DNA of 64,000 nucleotides from Streptomyces sp. NRRL S-87 (GCF_000719335.1 NZ_JOGB01000032.1:21247-85246), one strand, 5' to 3'; shown: positions 29,329-37,807, numbered from the stretch's first letter. Notes: generated by a model not told the origin, from the sequence alone. Translations and numbers: made by a program.

Positions 29329-31038
29329 GTGGAACACAGGACAGGCGCGGGCTCGGTGCTCGCGGGCCGGTACCGGCTCGGAGAGCCCATCGGCAGCGGC
29401 GGCATGGGCAAGGTGTGGCGCGCGCACGACGAGCTGCTGCACAGGACCGTCGCGGTCAAGGAACTGACGGCGGGTCTGTACGTCGCCGAGGCCGACCGGG
29501 CGGTGCTCGTCGAGCGGACGCGCAAGGAGGCCCGGGCCGCCGCCCGGATCCAGCACCCGGCCGTGGTCACGGTCCACGACGTCCTCGAGCACGACGACCG
29601 GCCCTGGATCGTCATGGAGTACGTCGACGGCCCCTCGCTCGCCGACGCGGCCAAGGCCGCCGGGCGCATCGAGCCCCGCGAAGCCGCCCGCATCGGACTG
29701 CACGTCCTGGGCGCGCTGCGCGCCGCGCACGCGGTGGGCGTGCTGCACCGCGACGTGAAGCCCGGCAACGTGCTGCTGGCCAAGGACGGCCGGGTGCTGC
29801 TCACGGACTTCGGTATCGCGGCCATCGAGGGCGACTCCTCCATCACGCGCACCGGCGAACTCGTGGGCTCCATCGACTACCTGGCGCCCGAGCGCGTCAC
29901 CGGCGGTGCCCCGGACCCGGCCTCCGACCTGTGGGCGCTGGGCGCGACGCTGTACACGGCCGTCGAGGCGCGCTCGCCGTTCCGCCGTACCTCGCCGATC
30001 TCCAGCCTGGCGGCCGTGGTCAACGACGAGCTCCCGCCGCCGCGCCAGGCCGGTGCGCTGGGGCCGGTCATCACGGCGCTGCTGCACAAGGACCCGTCGA
30101 AGCGGCCGTCCGCGGCCGAGGCCGAGCGGATGCTGCTGGAGGCGATGGAGGGCCGCGAGCCGCGGGCCGCCCACGCGTACGTGCCCACGCAGCGCATCAC
30201 GGGACCCGCGCCGGCCGACCTCGTCGCGCAGGCCCCGCACGGCCCCACCGGCCACTCGAACCACCCAGGTCATCCGGGTCATCCGGGCCACCCCGGTCAC
30301 GCCGGCGCCACCGGCCCCTCCGGTACGGCCCCGCTCCCCGAGCAGCACCAGTTCGTCCGCTCCGACGCCGGGCCGGCCGGTCCCGGTCCCCGCGGGCGCG
30401 CGGGGCGCCGCCGTGACGGTGACGGCGGCCGGACCCGCCGCGTGGCGATCGTGGCCCTGGTCGCGGCGCTGCTCGGCGGCGGGCTCGCGTTCGGGGCGCT
30501 GAAGTACATGAACACGCAGGACGACGACCGCTCGGGCGCCGGCGGCACCACCGGCGGCCCGGTGTCCCGGTCGACCAAGGACACCCTCCCCGCCGGCTGG
30601 GTGCGGGTCACCGACCCGGCCGGCTTCACGCTCGCGGTGCCGAAGGGCTGGAAGCGCCGTACGGACGGCGACCAGATCGACTACACGCCGGACGAGGGCA
30701 AGCACCGCATCCGGATCAGCCGCGACACCACGCCCGACTTCGAGAACCCGTACATGCACCTGCTGGACGTGGAGAAGTCGGTCAGCAGCCGCCTGCCGAA
30801 GTACCACCGCGAGACGCTGCACGCGAACACCTACCGCGGCCAGACCCAGGCGGGCGTCTGGGAGTTCACGTGGACGGAGAAGAAGGACCACCCGGGCGCC
30901 AAGCGCGCCATCGACCAGATGTACGTCACGCCCGGCGGCACCGAGTACGCGATCTACATGTCCAGCCCGGCCAAGGACTGGGACACCACGCGGGAGCAGT
31001 TCGACATCGTGCTCAGCCACTGGCAGCCCGCCCCCTGA
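29329..31038 (+). CDS. Membrane-anchored Ser/Thr protein kinase 3 of the cluster
   Basis: 569 residues from GTG 29329; the ribosome binding site (GGCGGGA) is modest. The kinase domain begins almost at the N terminus (residues about 9-275): GSGGMGKVW, AVKEL, HRDVKPGN (Asp142), TDFGIAAIEGD and YLAPER, all intact. A linker with HPG repeats (about 310-326), a transmembrane helix VAIVALVAALLGGGLAFGALKYM (about 371-393) and an extracytoplasmic domain (about 420-569, starting LPAGWVRVTDPAGFTLAVPKGW, landmark VTDPAGF) follow. That tail matches those of the two upstream proteins in layout and in the phrase x-AVP-x-GW. No PASTA repeats, so its signal differs from PknB-type lipid II sensing. Confidence 0.94.
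   Translation: MEHRTGAGSVLAGRYRLGEPIGSGGMGKVWRAHDELLHRTVAVKELTAGLYVAEADRAVLVERTRKEARAAARIQHPAVVTVHDVLEHDDRPWIVMEYVDGPSLADAAKAAGRIEPREAARIGLHVLGALRAAHAVGVLHRDVKPGNVLLAKDGRVLLTDFGIAAIEGDSSITRTGELVGSIDYLAPERVTGGAPDPASDLWALGATLYTAVEARSPFRRTSPISSLAAVVNDELPPPRQAGALGPVITALLHKDPSKRPSAAEAERMLLEAMEGREPRAAHAYVPTQRITGPAPADLVAQAPHGPTGHSNHPGHPGHPGHPGHAGATGPSGTAPLPEQHQFVRSDAGPAGPGPRGRAGRRRDGDGGRTRRVAIVALVAALLGGGLAFGALKYMNTQDDDRSGAGGTTGGPVSRSTKDTLPAGWVRVTDPAGFTLAVPKGWKRRTDGDQIDYTPDEGKHRIRISRDTTPDFENPYMHLLDVEKSVSSRLPKYHRETLHANTYRGQTQAGVWEFTWTEKKDHPGAKRAIDQMYVTPGGTEYAIYMSSPAKDWDTTREQFDIVLSHWQPAP
30260..30300 (+). repeat. 9-bp coding repeats (His-Pro-Gly) in kinase 3
   Basis: Four to five copies of CAYCCNGGY encode HPGHPGHPGHPG in the juxtamembrane linker. 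Confidence 0.85.
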
Positions 31039-31132
31039 CCGGCTCCGCCCGCCCCCGGGCGGCCGGCCGCGCGAGCGGCGCGGAGGCGGCCCGGAGGGGG
31101 TCTGCAGGCCCCTGATCAGGCACCTTCCGGAC

Positions 31133-31158
31133 ATCGCGCCAGTGAACGCTGGCGCGAT
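31133..31158. promoter_or_regulatory. Perfect 10-bp inverted repeat upstream of the semialdehyde dehydrogenase gene
   Basis: ATCGCGCCAG-TGAACG-CTGGCGCGAT, 61 bases before the start codon and overlapping a TTGGCA -35-like hexamer (31158-31163). Symmetry and size suit a TetR- or GntR-type operator. It could also act as a terminator for the kinase gene, but no T-run follows and it lies 95 bases past that stop. Confidence 0.6.
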
Positions 31159-31218
31159 TGGCAAAATCTGGTTACCGGCGGGTACCCAAAGGTGCCCGAT
31201 CGGCATACCCTCACCGCC

Positions 31219-32826
31219 ATGACGGACTCGCAGGCCCCCGCCCCCACCAATCCCGTGGCACCGACCCCGGCCGGCGTACGCACCGCAGCCGACGTCGTCA
31301 CCCCCGAACTGGTCGCCCGCCTCACCCGCGGGGTGGCCGGCTCCGGCCGCACCGCCAACCACACCCCGTTCACCGGCGAGAAGCTCGCCGACCTGCCCGA
31401 GTCCACCCCCGAGGACGTGGCCGAGGCCTTCGGCCGCGCCCGCGCCGCGCAGCCGGCCTGGGCCGCCCTGCCGGTCCGGCAGCGCGCCGGGGTCCTGCTG
31501 CGCTTCCACGACCTGGTCCTGGCCCGCCAGGCCGAGGTGCTCGACCTCATCCAGCTGGAGACCGGCAAGGCCCGCCTGCACGCCCACGAGGAGGTCCAGG
31601 CCGTCGCGGTCGGCGCCCGCCACTACGGCCGCAAGGCGCCCGCCTACCTGCGCCCCAAGCGGCACGGCGGCGCCATGCCGACCCTCACCAAGGTCACCGA
31701 ACTGCGCCAGCCCCGCGGCGTGGTCGGCCAGATCGCCCCGTGGAACTACCCGCTGGAGCTGTCCGTCGGCGACGCCCTGCCCGCCTTCGTCGCCGGCAAC
31801 GCGGTCGTCATGAAGCCCGACACCGAGACCGCGCTGACCGCCCTGTGGGCCCGCGACCTGCTCATCGAGGCGGGCCTGCCGGCCGAGGTCTTCCAGGTCG
31901 TGCTGGGCGAGGGCCCGGTCGTCGGCCCCGAGGTCGTCCGGCACGCCGACTACGTCTCCTTCACCGGCTCCACCCGCACCGGGCGCGAGGTCGCCCAGGG
32001 CGCGGCCGCCCGCCTGGTCGGCGTCTCCCTCGAGCTCGGCGGCAAGAACGCGATGCTCGTGCTGCACGACGCCGACGTCGAGAAGGCCGCCGCCGGAGCC
32101 GTACGGGCCTGCTTCTCCTCCGCCGGCCAGCTGTGCATATCCATCGAGCGGCTGTACGTGCACGAGGCGGTCGCCGACGAGTTCGTCGCCCGGTTCGCCG
32201 CCCGCACGAAGGCGATGCGGCTCGGCAGCGCCCTCGCGTACGGCGCGGACATGGGCTCGCTGGTGGGCGAGCGCCAGCTGGAGACCGTACGCCGGCACGT
32301 CGAGGAGGCCGTCGAGAAGGGCGCCAAGCTCGTCGCGGGCGGCGCCCACCGGCCCGACATCGGCCCGCTCTTCTACGAGCCGACCATCCTCGACGGCGTC
32401 GAGGCCCCCATGGCCGTCTGCGCCGAGGAGACCTTCGGCCCGGTCGTCTCGATCTACCGCTTCACCGACGAGGACGAGGCGATCGCCCAGGCCAACGCCA
32501 CCCCGTACGGCCTGAACGCCAGCGTGTGGACCAAGGACGCCCGGCGCGGCCACCGGGTCGCGGCCCGGCTGCGCACCGGCACGGTCAACATCAACGAGGG
32601 GTACGCGCCCGCGTACGGCAGCGCCCAGTCGCCCATGGGCGGCATGAAGGACTCCGGCCTCGGCCGCCGGCACGGCTCGGAGGGCATCCTCAAGTACACC
32701 GAGGCCCAGACCGTGGCGCACCAGCGGCTGCTGCCGATGGCGCCCTCGCTGGGCATGGACGACGACGCGTACGCGGCCTTCATGACCCGCAGCCTGCGGA
32801 TCATGAAGGCGCTGCGGATGCGCTGA
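31219..32826 (+). CDS. NAD(P)-dependent succinic-semialdehyde dehydrogenase-type aldehyde dehydrogenase
   Basis: 535 residues from ATG 31219. Oxidises an aldehyde, by family most likely succinic semialdehyde, to the acid. The ALDH motifs are intact: PWNYPLELSVGDALPA for cofactor binding, ELGGKNAML with catalytic Glu272, GQLCIS with nucleophile Cys306, ETFGPVVSIY and NASVWT. The long N and C termini (LRIMKALRMR end) match the actinobacterial group usually annotated as succinic-semialdehyde dehydrogenase. It is 12 bases upstream of the GMC oxidoreductase and surely co-transcribed, suggesting the oxidase supplies its aldehyde or both act in one catabolic route. Confidence 0.92.
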   Translation: MTDSQAPAPTNPVAPTPAGVRTAADVVTPELVARLTRGVAGSGRTANHTPFTGEKLADLPESTPEDVAEAFGRARAAQPAWAALPVRQRAGVLLRFHDLVLARQAEVLDLIQLETGKARLHAHEEVQAVAVGARHYGRKAPAYLRPKRHGGAMPTLTKVTELRQPRGVVGQIAPWNYPLELSVGDALPAFVAGNAVVMKPDTETALTALWARDLLIEAGLPAEVFQVVLGEGPVVGPEVVRHADYVSFTGSTRTGREVAQGAAARLVGVSLELGGKNAMLVLHDADVEKAAAGAVRACFSSAGQLCISIERLYVHEAVADEFVARFAARTKAMRLGSALAYGADMGSLVGERQLETVRRHVEEAVEKGAKLVAGGAHRPDIGPLFYEPTILDGVEAPMAVCAEETFGPVVSIYRFTDEDEAIAQANATPYGLNASVWTKDARRGHRVAARLRTGTVNINEGYAPAYGSAQSPMGGMKDSGLGRRHGSEGILKYTEAQTVAHQRLLPMAPSLGMDDDAYAAFMTRSLRIMKALRMR

Positions 32827-32838
32827 GGGGTCCGCCCG

Positions 32839-34704
32839 ATGTCCGACGACCGCGCGTACGACAAGAAGGAAGCCGCCCCCGACATGACCGAGACCCCCGC
32901 CGACGCGACCGGGACCCCCGCCGACGAGGCGTACGACTACGACGTGCTCGTCATCGGCTCCGGCTTCGGCGGCTCCGTCTCCGCCCTGCGCCTGACCGAG
33001 AAGGGCTACCGGGTCGGCGTCCTGGAGGCCGGCCGCCGCTTCACCCGCGACAGCCTCCCGCGGAACTCCTGGGACCTGCGCAACTACCTGTGGGCCCCGG
33101 CCCTCGGCCTGTACGGCATCCAGCGCATCCACCTGCTCGGCAACGTCATGGTGCTGGCCGGCGCCGGCGTCGGGGGCGGCTCGCTCAACTACGCGAACAC
33201 CCTCTACGTCCCGCCGGAGGCCTTCTTCAAGGACCGGCAGTGGGCCGCCATCACCGACTGGCGCGAGGAGCTCGCCCCCTACTACGACCAGGCCAAGCGC
33301 ATGCTCGGGGTGCGGCTCAACCCGACCATGACCCCCTCCGACGTCCACCTGCGGGCCGCCGCCGAGAAGATGGGCGTGGGCGACACGTTCCACATGGCCC
33401 CCGTCGGGGTCTTCTTCGGTGACGGCGACGACGCCGAGGGCGCCTCGCGGGCCCGGCCCGGCGAGGAGGTCGCCGACCCGTACTTCGGCGGGGCCGGCCC
33501 CGCCCGCAAGGCCTGCACCGAGTGCGGCGAGTGCATGACCGGCTGCCGGCACGGCGCCAAGAACACCCTCAACGAGAACTACCTCCACCTCGCCGAGCGG
33601 GCCGGGGCCGTCATCCACCCCATGACCACCGTCACCGCGCTCGCCGAGCACCCGGACGGCGGCTACCGGGTGCGCACCGTGCCCACCGACCGCCGCCGCA
33701 AGGGCAGGGCGAAGGTGCTGCGCTCCCGGTACGTGGTCGTGGCGGCCGGCACGTACGGCACCCAGACCCTCCTCCACACCATGAAGGACCGCGGCGAACT
33801 GCCCCGGATCTCGGCCCGGCTCGGCGACCTGACCCGGACCAACTCCGAGGGCATCGTCGGCGCCCAGACCGACGACCGCCGCTACCGCAGGAAGTACGGG
33901 CAGCACGCGCGCGCCGACTTCACCAAGGGCGTGGCCATCACCTCGTCCGTGCACCCCAACGCGGACACCCACATCGAACCCGTCCGCTACGGCAAGGGCT
34001 CGAACGCGATGGGCGCCATGACGGTCCTCCAGGTGCCCTACCACCGGCACCGGGTGGCGGCCTGGTTCGGGCGCACCGTCCGGCACCCGGTCCAGGCGGT
34101 CCGCTCGCTGTCCAACCGGCGCTGGTCGGAGCGGACGATCATCGGGCTGGTGATGCAGTCCCTCGACAACTCCCTGACCACGTACCGCAAGCCCGGCGGC
34201 ATCGGGAAGGGCCTGCTCACGGCCCGGCAGGGCCACGGCGCGCCCAACCCGACCCAGATCGCGGAGGCCACGCAGGCCGCGACCCTGCTGGCCGAGGAGA
34301 TCAACGGCTTCGCCGGCAGCAACGTCGGCGAGCTGATGGGCACCCCGCTGACGGCCCACTTCCTCGGCGGCTGCCCGATCGGCGGCTCGCCGGAGGAGGG
34401 CGTGGTCGACCCCTACCACCGGCTCTACGGCCACCCGGGGATCCTCGTCGTCGACGGCGCGGCCGTCTCGGCGAACCTGGGCGTCAACCCGTCCCTGACC
34501 ATCACGGCGCAGGCGGAGCGGGCGATGTCGTTCTGGCCCAACAAGGGGGAGGCGGACCCGCGTCCGGAGCAGGGCGCGGCGTACGTGCGGCTGGCGGCGG
34601 TCGAGCCGGTGCGGCCCGCGGTGCCGAAGGACGCCTTCGGGGCGCTGCGGCTGCCGTTCCTCGCGGTGCCGGAGGTGCCGAAGCGGGCCGCGGCCACGGA
34701 CTGA
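32839..34704 (+). CDS. GMC-family FAD oxidoreductase with a four-cysteine motif
   Basis: 621 residues from ATG 32839 (GAGGGG 11 bases upstream; ATG 32884 is an alternative). Related to bacterial cholesterol oxidase. FAD motif VLVIGSGFGGSVSALRL (about residue 35), VGGGSLNYANTL near the flavin, and the C-terminal GGCPIGGSPEEGVVD with VDGAAVSANLGVNPSLTI. Residues 226-236 read C-x2-C-x2-C-x3-C (CTECGECMTGC), a ferredoxin-like spacing that could hold an iron-sulfur cluster and route electrons away from oxygen; this would make it a dehydrogenase rather than an oxidase. Substrate alcohol or sterol is unknown. It ends the operon with a strong terminator. Confidence 0.9.
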   Translation: MSDDRAYDKKEAAPDMTETPADATGTPADEAYDYDVLVIGSGFGGSVSALRLTEKGYRVGVLEAGRRFTRDSLPRNSWDLRNYLWAPALGLYGIQRIHLLGNVMVLAGAGVGGGSLNYANTLYVPPEAFFKDRQWAAITDWREELAPYYDQAKRMLGVRLNPTMTPSDVHLRAAAEKMGVGDTFHMAPVGVFFGDGDDAEGASRARPGEEVADPYFGGAGPARKACTECGECMTGCRHGAKNTLNENYLHLAERAGAVIHPMTTVTALAEHPDGGYRVRTVPTDRRRKGRAKVLRSRYVVVAAGTYGTQTLLHTMKDRGELPRISARLGDLTRTNSEGIVGAQTDDRRYRRKYGQHARADFTKGVAITSSVHPNADTHIEPVRYGKGSNAMGAMTVLQVPYHRHRVAAWFGRTVRHPVQAVRSLSNRRWSERTIIGLVMQSLDNSLTTYRKPGGIGKGLLTARQGHGAPNPTQIAEATQAATLLAEEINGFAGSNVGELMGTPLTAHFLGGCPIGGSPEEGVVDPYHRLYGHPGILVVDGAAVSANLGVNPSLTITAQAERAMSFWPNKGEADPRPEQGAAYVRLAAVEPVRPAVPKDAFGALRLPFLAVPEVPKRAAATD

Positions 34705-34707
34705 GTG

Positions 34708-34753
34708 ATGCGTAAGGGGCTGCACCCCCCTCCTGGTGCAGCCCCTCGCGCAT
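34708..34753 (+). terminator. Terminator of the dehydrogenase-GMC operon
   Basis: AGGGGCTGCACC (34715-34726) and GGTGCAGCCCCT (34735-34746), perfect 12 bp, extended by ATGCG/CGCAT across a 2-base internal loop. Confidence 0.93.
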
Positions 34754-34931
34754 GCGTGGCGTCCACGCCGGAGCGTGGGTTCCGCACAAGGTGACCCGCG
34801 GCCCCGGCGGATGGTTGCACCCCGGTGAACGTGACCTGCGTCACAGGCTCTCGGTGCGGCGCCGGGCATCGTCGTCAATTCGTGATCCACGAGGAGGCAA
34901 CTCCGTTCGGCTTTCGCAAGTCGAAGCGGAC

Positions 34932-36560
34932 ATGAGACGAATCTCCCTGCTGGCCGCGGCGGGCCTGATGGCCCTTGGGCTGACCACCCCCGCACACGCC
35001 GCCGGTCCCGACTACGCCGTGAGCGGCCCCACCGAGGTCGGCCTGAACCCGTACCCGGCGAAGGGCAGCCCGAAGAAGACCACCGTCGACATCGGGATCA
35101 CCAATCCCACGTCGAGGGACTTCCACGGCACGTACACGCTCACGCTGGACCTGGCCGGGCTGAAGGGAGTCGCCGACGTCGCGCTCGGCGAGGTCGGCGA
35201 CGACTGCGAGCGCACCGCGGACACGCTGGTCTGCGAGGGCTCGTCCCTCTGGGCCGGCGGGCGGACCGTCGTACAGCTGCGGCTGACCGCCGCCAAGGGG
35301 GCGGAGGACGGCGCGCACGGCACGGTCGCGGTCACCGGCAAGGCCGCGGGCATCCGCATCAGCCCGCGCACCACCACGGTCACGGTCGGCGGCCCCGACC
35401 TGGTCATGCAGCGCCTGCACCTGAAGAACCGCATGGAGGTCGGCGACCGGCAGGCCACCCCGATCTCCTTCGTGAACAAGGGCACCCGCCCCGCCGACGG
35501 CGTGGTGCTGGAGCTCCTGCACACCCGGGGCCTGGAGTTCGTCGAGAAGTACGACAACTGCACGTTCCACCCGAACGGCCCGCAGCAGCGCGGCTGGGGC
35601 ACCACCGTGTGCACCTTCGAGGGCTCCTTCGAGCCCAAGTACGTCTACGAGCTCGACGCGCCGCTGCACCTGAAGGCCACCCAGCGGGCCTGGTACGACT
35701 CGTTCATCTACCGGATCAAGGAGACGGGCGCGGCCTCCACCGCCCTGAACGACTCCAAGGCGGGCCCGAAGTCCGGGGTCAGGATCGGTGCGAAGCGGGT
35801 CCTCGCGCAGCCGTACTCGTCGGACCTGAATCCCTGGGACAACCAGCAGGAGTTCGACTTCCAGACCACCAACACCGCCGACTTCGCCGCCACCCCGCTC
35901 GCGTTCGACGGCACGGCGGGCGAGACGGTGAAGGCCCGCTTCGGGTTCCGCAACCAGGGCCCGGCCTGGATCGGCAACATCCGCTCCGGCGAGCCCGTCG
36001 CCACCGTCGACGTCCGCGTCCCGGCCGGCGCCTCGGTCACCCGCAAGCCCAAGGCCTGCGCCGCGCTCAGCGCCGACGGCACGCCGCGCGAGCGGCAGCT
36101 GGGCGCCCCGCGCTACCGCTGCCAGAGCGGGTACGCCGTGCTCGACGGCGCGACCGTCACCTTCCCGTTCGAGCTGCGGGTCGACCGGGTCGTCCCCGAC
36201 GCCAAGGGTTCCGTCGCGGTCGGCACCTGGGCCCCCGACGGCCGCCTGGGCCGGCTCGCCTTCGACCCCAAGCACGCCAACGACACCGCCGCCCTGGTCC
36301 TGAACCCCACCCGGGTGCCGACGCAGCCGACCCCGGGGGCCACGGCGTCGCCCACCACGGGCGCCACGCCGGCCGCCACCCCCTCGGCCACCGGCGGCGC
36401 GACCCCGTCCGCCACGGCCCCGACGACCGCCGGGCCCGGCGGCAACCTGGCCTCCACCGGCAGCTCCGCCGCGCTCCTCGCGGGGGCCGCGGCGATCGCC
36501 CTCGTCGGCGGCACCGGCCTCTTCCTGGCGACCCGCCGCAGGACGGGCCGGCACACCTGA
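34932..36560 (+). CDS. Secreted surface protein with LAXTG sortase signal
   Basis: 542 residues from ATG 34932. Signal peptide RRISLLAAAGLMALGLTTPAHA, cleavage after AHA. The body has repeated beta-rich modules with paired cysteines (DDCERTADTLVCEG, CTFHPNGPQQ...TTVC) that look like DUF11/Ig-type domains. A Thr/Pro/Ala-rich stalk (about 460-500) leads to LASTG (residues 506-510), a hydrophobic segment and RRRTGRHT. This is the complete C-terminal sorting signal for a class E sortase, which recognises LAXTG in Streptomyces, so the protein should be covalently attached to peptidoglycan. No sortase gene is adjacent. Function is unknown; adhesion or surface coating is possible. The Shine-Dalgarno sequence is weak. 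Confidence 0.86.
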   Translation: MRRISLLAAAGLMALGLTTPAHAAGPDYAVSGPTEVGLNPYPAKGSPKKTTVDIGITNPTSRDFHGTYTLTLDLAGLKGVADVALGEVGDDCERTADTLVCEGSSLWAGGRTVVQLRLTAAKGAEDGAHGTVAVTGKAAGIRISPRTTTVTVGGPDLVMQRLHLKNRMEVGDRQATPISFVNKGTRPADGVVLELLHTRGLEFVEKYDNCTFHPNGPQQRGWGTTVCTFEGSFEPKYVYELDAPLHLKATQRAWYDSFIYRIKETGAASTALNDSKAGPKSGVRIGAKRVLAQPYSSDLNPWDNQQEFDFQTTNTADFAATPLAFDGTAGETVKARFGFRNQGPAWIGNIRSGEPVATVDVRVPAGASVTRKPKACAALSADGTPRERQLGAPRYRCQSGYAVLDGATVTFPFELRVDRVVPDAKGSVAVGTWAPDGRLGRLAFDPKHANDTAALVLNPTRVPTQPTPGATASPTTGATPAATPSATGGATPSATAPTTAGPGGNLASTGSSAALLAGAAAIALVGGTGLFLATRRRTGRHT

Positions 36561-36652
36561 CGCGCGGGCGCGCCCGGACCGGGGGGTACGGGCGCGCCGG
36601 CGCTGAGGGGGGGGCGCTGCCCGTGCGCACGGGGGGGGTGCGGGCGTGAGAA

Positions 36653-36682
36653 GGGCCCCGCGGACTGCTGTCCGCGGGGCCC
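36653..36682 (+). terminator. Terminator of the LAXTG protein gene
   Basis: GGGCCCCGCGGAC-TGCT-GTCCGCGGGGCCC, perfect 13-bp stem followed by TCCCC. Confidence 0.93.
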
Positions 36683-36882
36683 TCCCCATGTCGTCCGGCG
36701 TCAGGGCAGCGCCGGAACCGCTCCGCGGCGCCGGGGGGACGCGCCGCGTGGCCAGTGAATGCATCGTGCTCGACGGGCCGCCGACCCGCAACCATTTCGG
36801 CCAAGGTGACCGTTTCCGGCCAGATGGGTCCCGGGGTGGGTCCCGGACACGGGTCCCGGGGTGGGTCCCGGGAGGATCGGAC

Positions 36883-36914
36883 CGGCCGGCCCCGGGCGTC
36901 CCCGGGGCCGGCCG
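36883..36914. terminator. GC-rich hairpin, probable second terminator
   Basis: CGGCCGGCCCCGGG-CGTC-CCCGGGGCCGGCCG, perfect 14 bp, followed on the + strand by TCCTTT. It may serve the chorismate mutase transcript coming from the right. Confidence 0.65.
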
Positions 36915-37147
36915 TCCTTTGGGGTGACCGGGCTGCTGTCCCCTGCCGACCGGTCACGCGCTGGGGCGAGGTCCCACGACGTACGCTCCACGGGCCGTAC
37001 GTCTCATCGCTCCAGCGGAGCCACGCGTGGTGTGTGCGGGCCCGCGCCTGGCTGGCGCGGACTATCCACACCAACGAAGCCCCACGGGGCCGGTCACGGT
37101 CCGGACGGGTGACAAACGCACGCCCGCACGGCGGTCGCCGGCAGCGG

Positions 37148-37471
37148 TCAGACCCGGCCGCGGCACAGCTCCAGCAGCGTCATCGCCAGCGCGGTGCCGG
37201 GCTTGCCGAGGGCCTCGTTGTAGTGCGCGAGGACCTCCATCTCGCGCGAGAGGTTCACGCGGCGCCCGCCCGAGGTGATCCGGGCGTCCTGGATCACGGC
37301 CGAGACGGCCATCCGTTCCTGGATCAGGCCGATGATCCGGTCGTCGAGGGCGTCGATCCGCTCGCGGGCGCCGCCGATCAGCTCGGCCGCGTCGGCGGTG
37401 CGGGCACCGGTGGTCTCGGCGGCGGTCCCGGCGGTGCGGGCGGCGGGCGCGGTGGCGGCGGTGGTGGTCAC
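37148..37471 (-). CDS. Monofunctional AroQ-type chorismate mutase
   Basis: 107 residues from GTG 37471, preceded by AGGAGAAGCCC. Converts chorismate to prephenate for phenylalanine and tyrosine. A low-complexity Thr/Ala N terminus (1-30) is followed by the all-helical mutase domain: RERIDALDDRIIGLIQERMAVS, where the Arg and the IDxLDxxI pattern match the family, then ITSGGRRVNLSREMEVL and a short last helix. It stands alone. A promoter and a 16-bp stem-loop lie in its long leader (see 37513-37548), so expression may be controlled by transcription attenuation. Confidence 0.88.
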   Translation of the reverse strand: MTTTAATAPAARTAGTAAETTGARTADAAELIGGARERIDALDDRIIGLIQERMAVSAVIQDARITSGGRRVNLSREMEVLAHYNEALGKPGTALAMTLLELCRGRV

Positions 37472-37512
37472 GGGCTTCTCCTGTCGGTGGTGGCCGACGA
37501 CCCGTACGACGA

Positions 37513-37548
37513 CAGAGCGCCCCGGGCCTGTCGGCCGGGGGCGCTCTG
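37513..37548 (-). other. Stem-loop in the chorismate mutase leader (attenuator-like)
   Basis: CAGAGCGCCCCGGGCC (37513-37528) pairs with 37533-37548, 16 positions with one mismatch, TGTC loop. Sits about 40 bases before the start codon, downstream of the predicted promoter. Confidence 0.65.
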
Positions 37549-37654
37549 GGTGGTCTGTTCAGTGGCTCGGAGCGAGCATCACGAGGACCCATGGCGACCG
37601 GACCGACCGGTGCCATAGGTAAAGAGGAAGCTCAGCTGCTTGCGCACGGCACGG

Positions 37655-37684
37655 AATCTAGCCGTCCCGCGGGCCCATCACCAA
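37655..37684 (-). promoter_or_regulatory. Predicted chorismate mutase promoter
   Basis: On the - strand TTGGTG (37684-37679), 18 bases, TAGATT (37660-37655). Implies a leader of about 180 bases. Confidence 0.45.
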
Positions 37685-37739
37685 CCGGGTTCGGATGGTG
37701 AGACAGGACCGGCCGGGGCCCGGGTTCGGATGGTGAGAC
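37685..37739. repeat. 20-bp direct repeat upstream of guaA
   Basis: CCGGGTTCGGATGGTGAGAC at 37685-37704 and again at 37720-37739, start to start 35 bases. The first copy is also part of TCACCA-N12-TGGTGA. Confidence 0.85.
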
Positions 37740-37807
37740 GAAGACGGGCGTGCGAGCGCCGTTAGAATCGACAAAACAACACCCTCTTTCCCGCCGGAAG
37801 GCCCGCC

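Larger units (their letters stand above)
36561..37147. other. Gene-free convergent region
   Basis: 587 bases between two convergent genes. It contains two hairpin terminators (listed), a 21-base direct repeat (36826-36846 and 36851-36871, four bases apart) built of GGGTCCCGG, and GC-rich sequence with no convincing coding frame. Confidence 0.75.
37472..37807. promoter_or_regulatory. Divergent control region of chorismate mutase and guaA
   Basis: 336 bases. From left to right: chorismate mutase leader with stem-loop 37513-37548, its promoter 37655-37684, a 20-base direct repeat (37685-37704 and 37720-37739), a TAGAAT -10-like hexamer at 37763-37768 and the guaA ribosome binding site GGAAGG. 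No riboswitch consensus for purines was seen. Confidence 0.75.

Noticed and set aside
29239..34995. Very long open frame on the - strand (over 1900 codons) opposite the kinase, dehydrogenase and GMC genes
   Set aside because: High-GC shadow frame with Arg/Gly/Asp-biased composition and no domains; the + strand genes explain the region fully.
37549..37620. Leader peptide rich in aromatic codons for chorismate mutase attenuation
   Set aside because: The short frames there (for example MLAPSH) contain no Trp, Phe or Tyr codon runs.
37472..37807. Purine riboswitch before guaA
   Set aside because: The conserved purine-aptamer core is not visible, and actinobacterial guaA is not typically riboswitch controlled.
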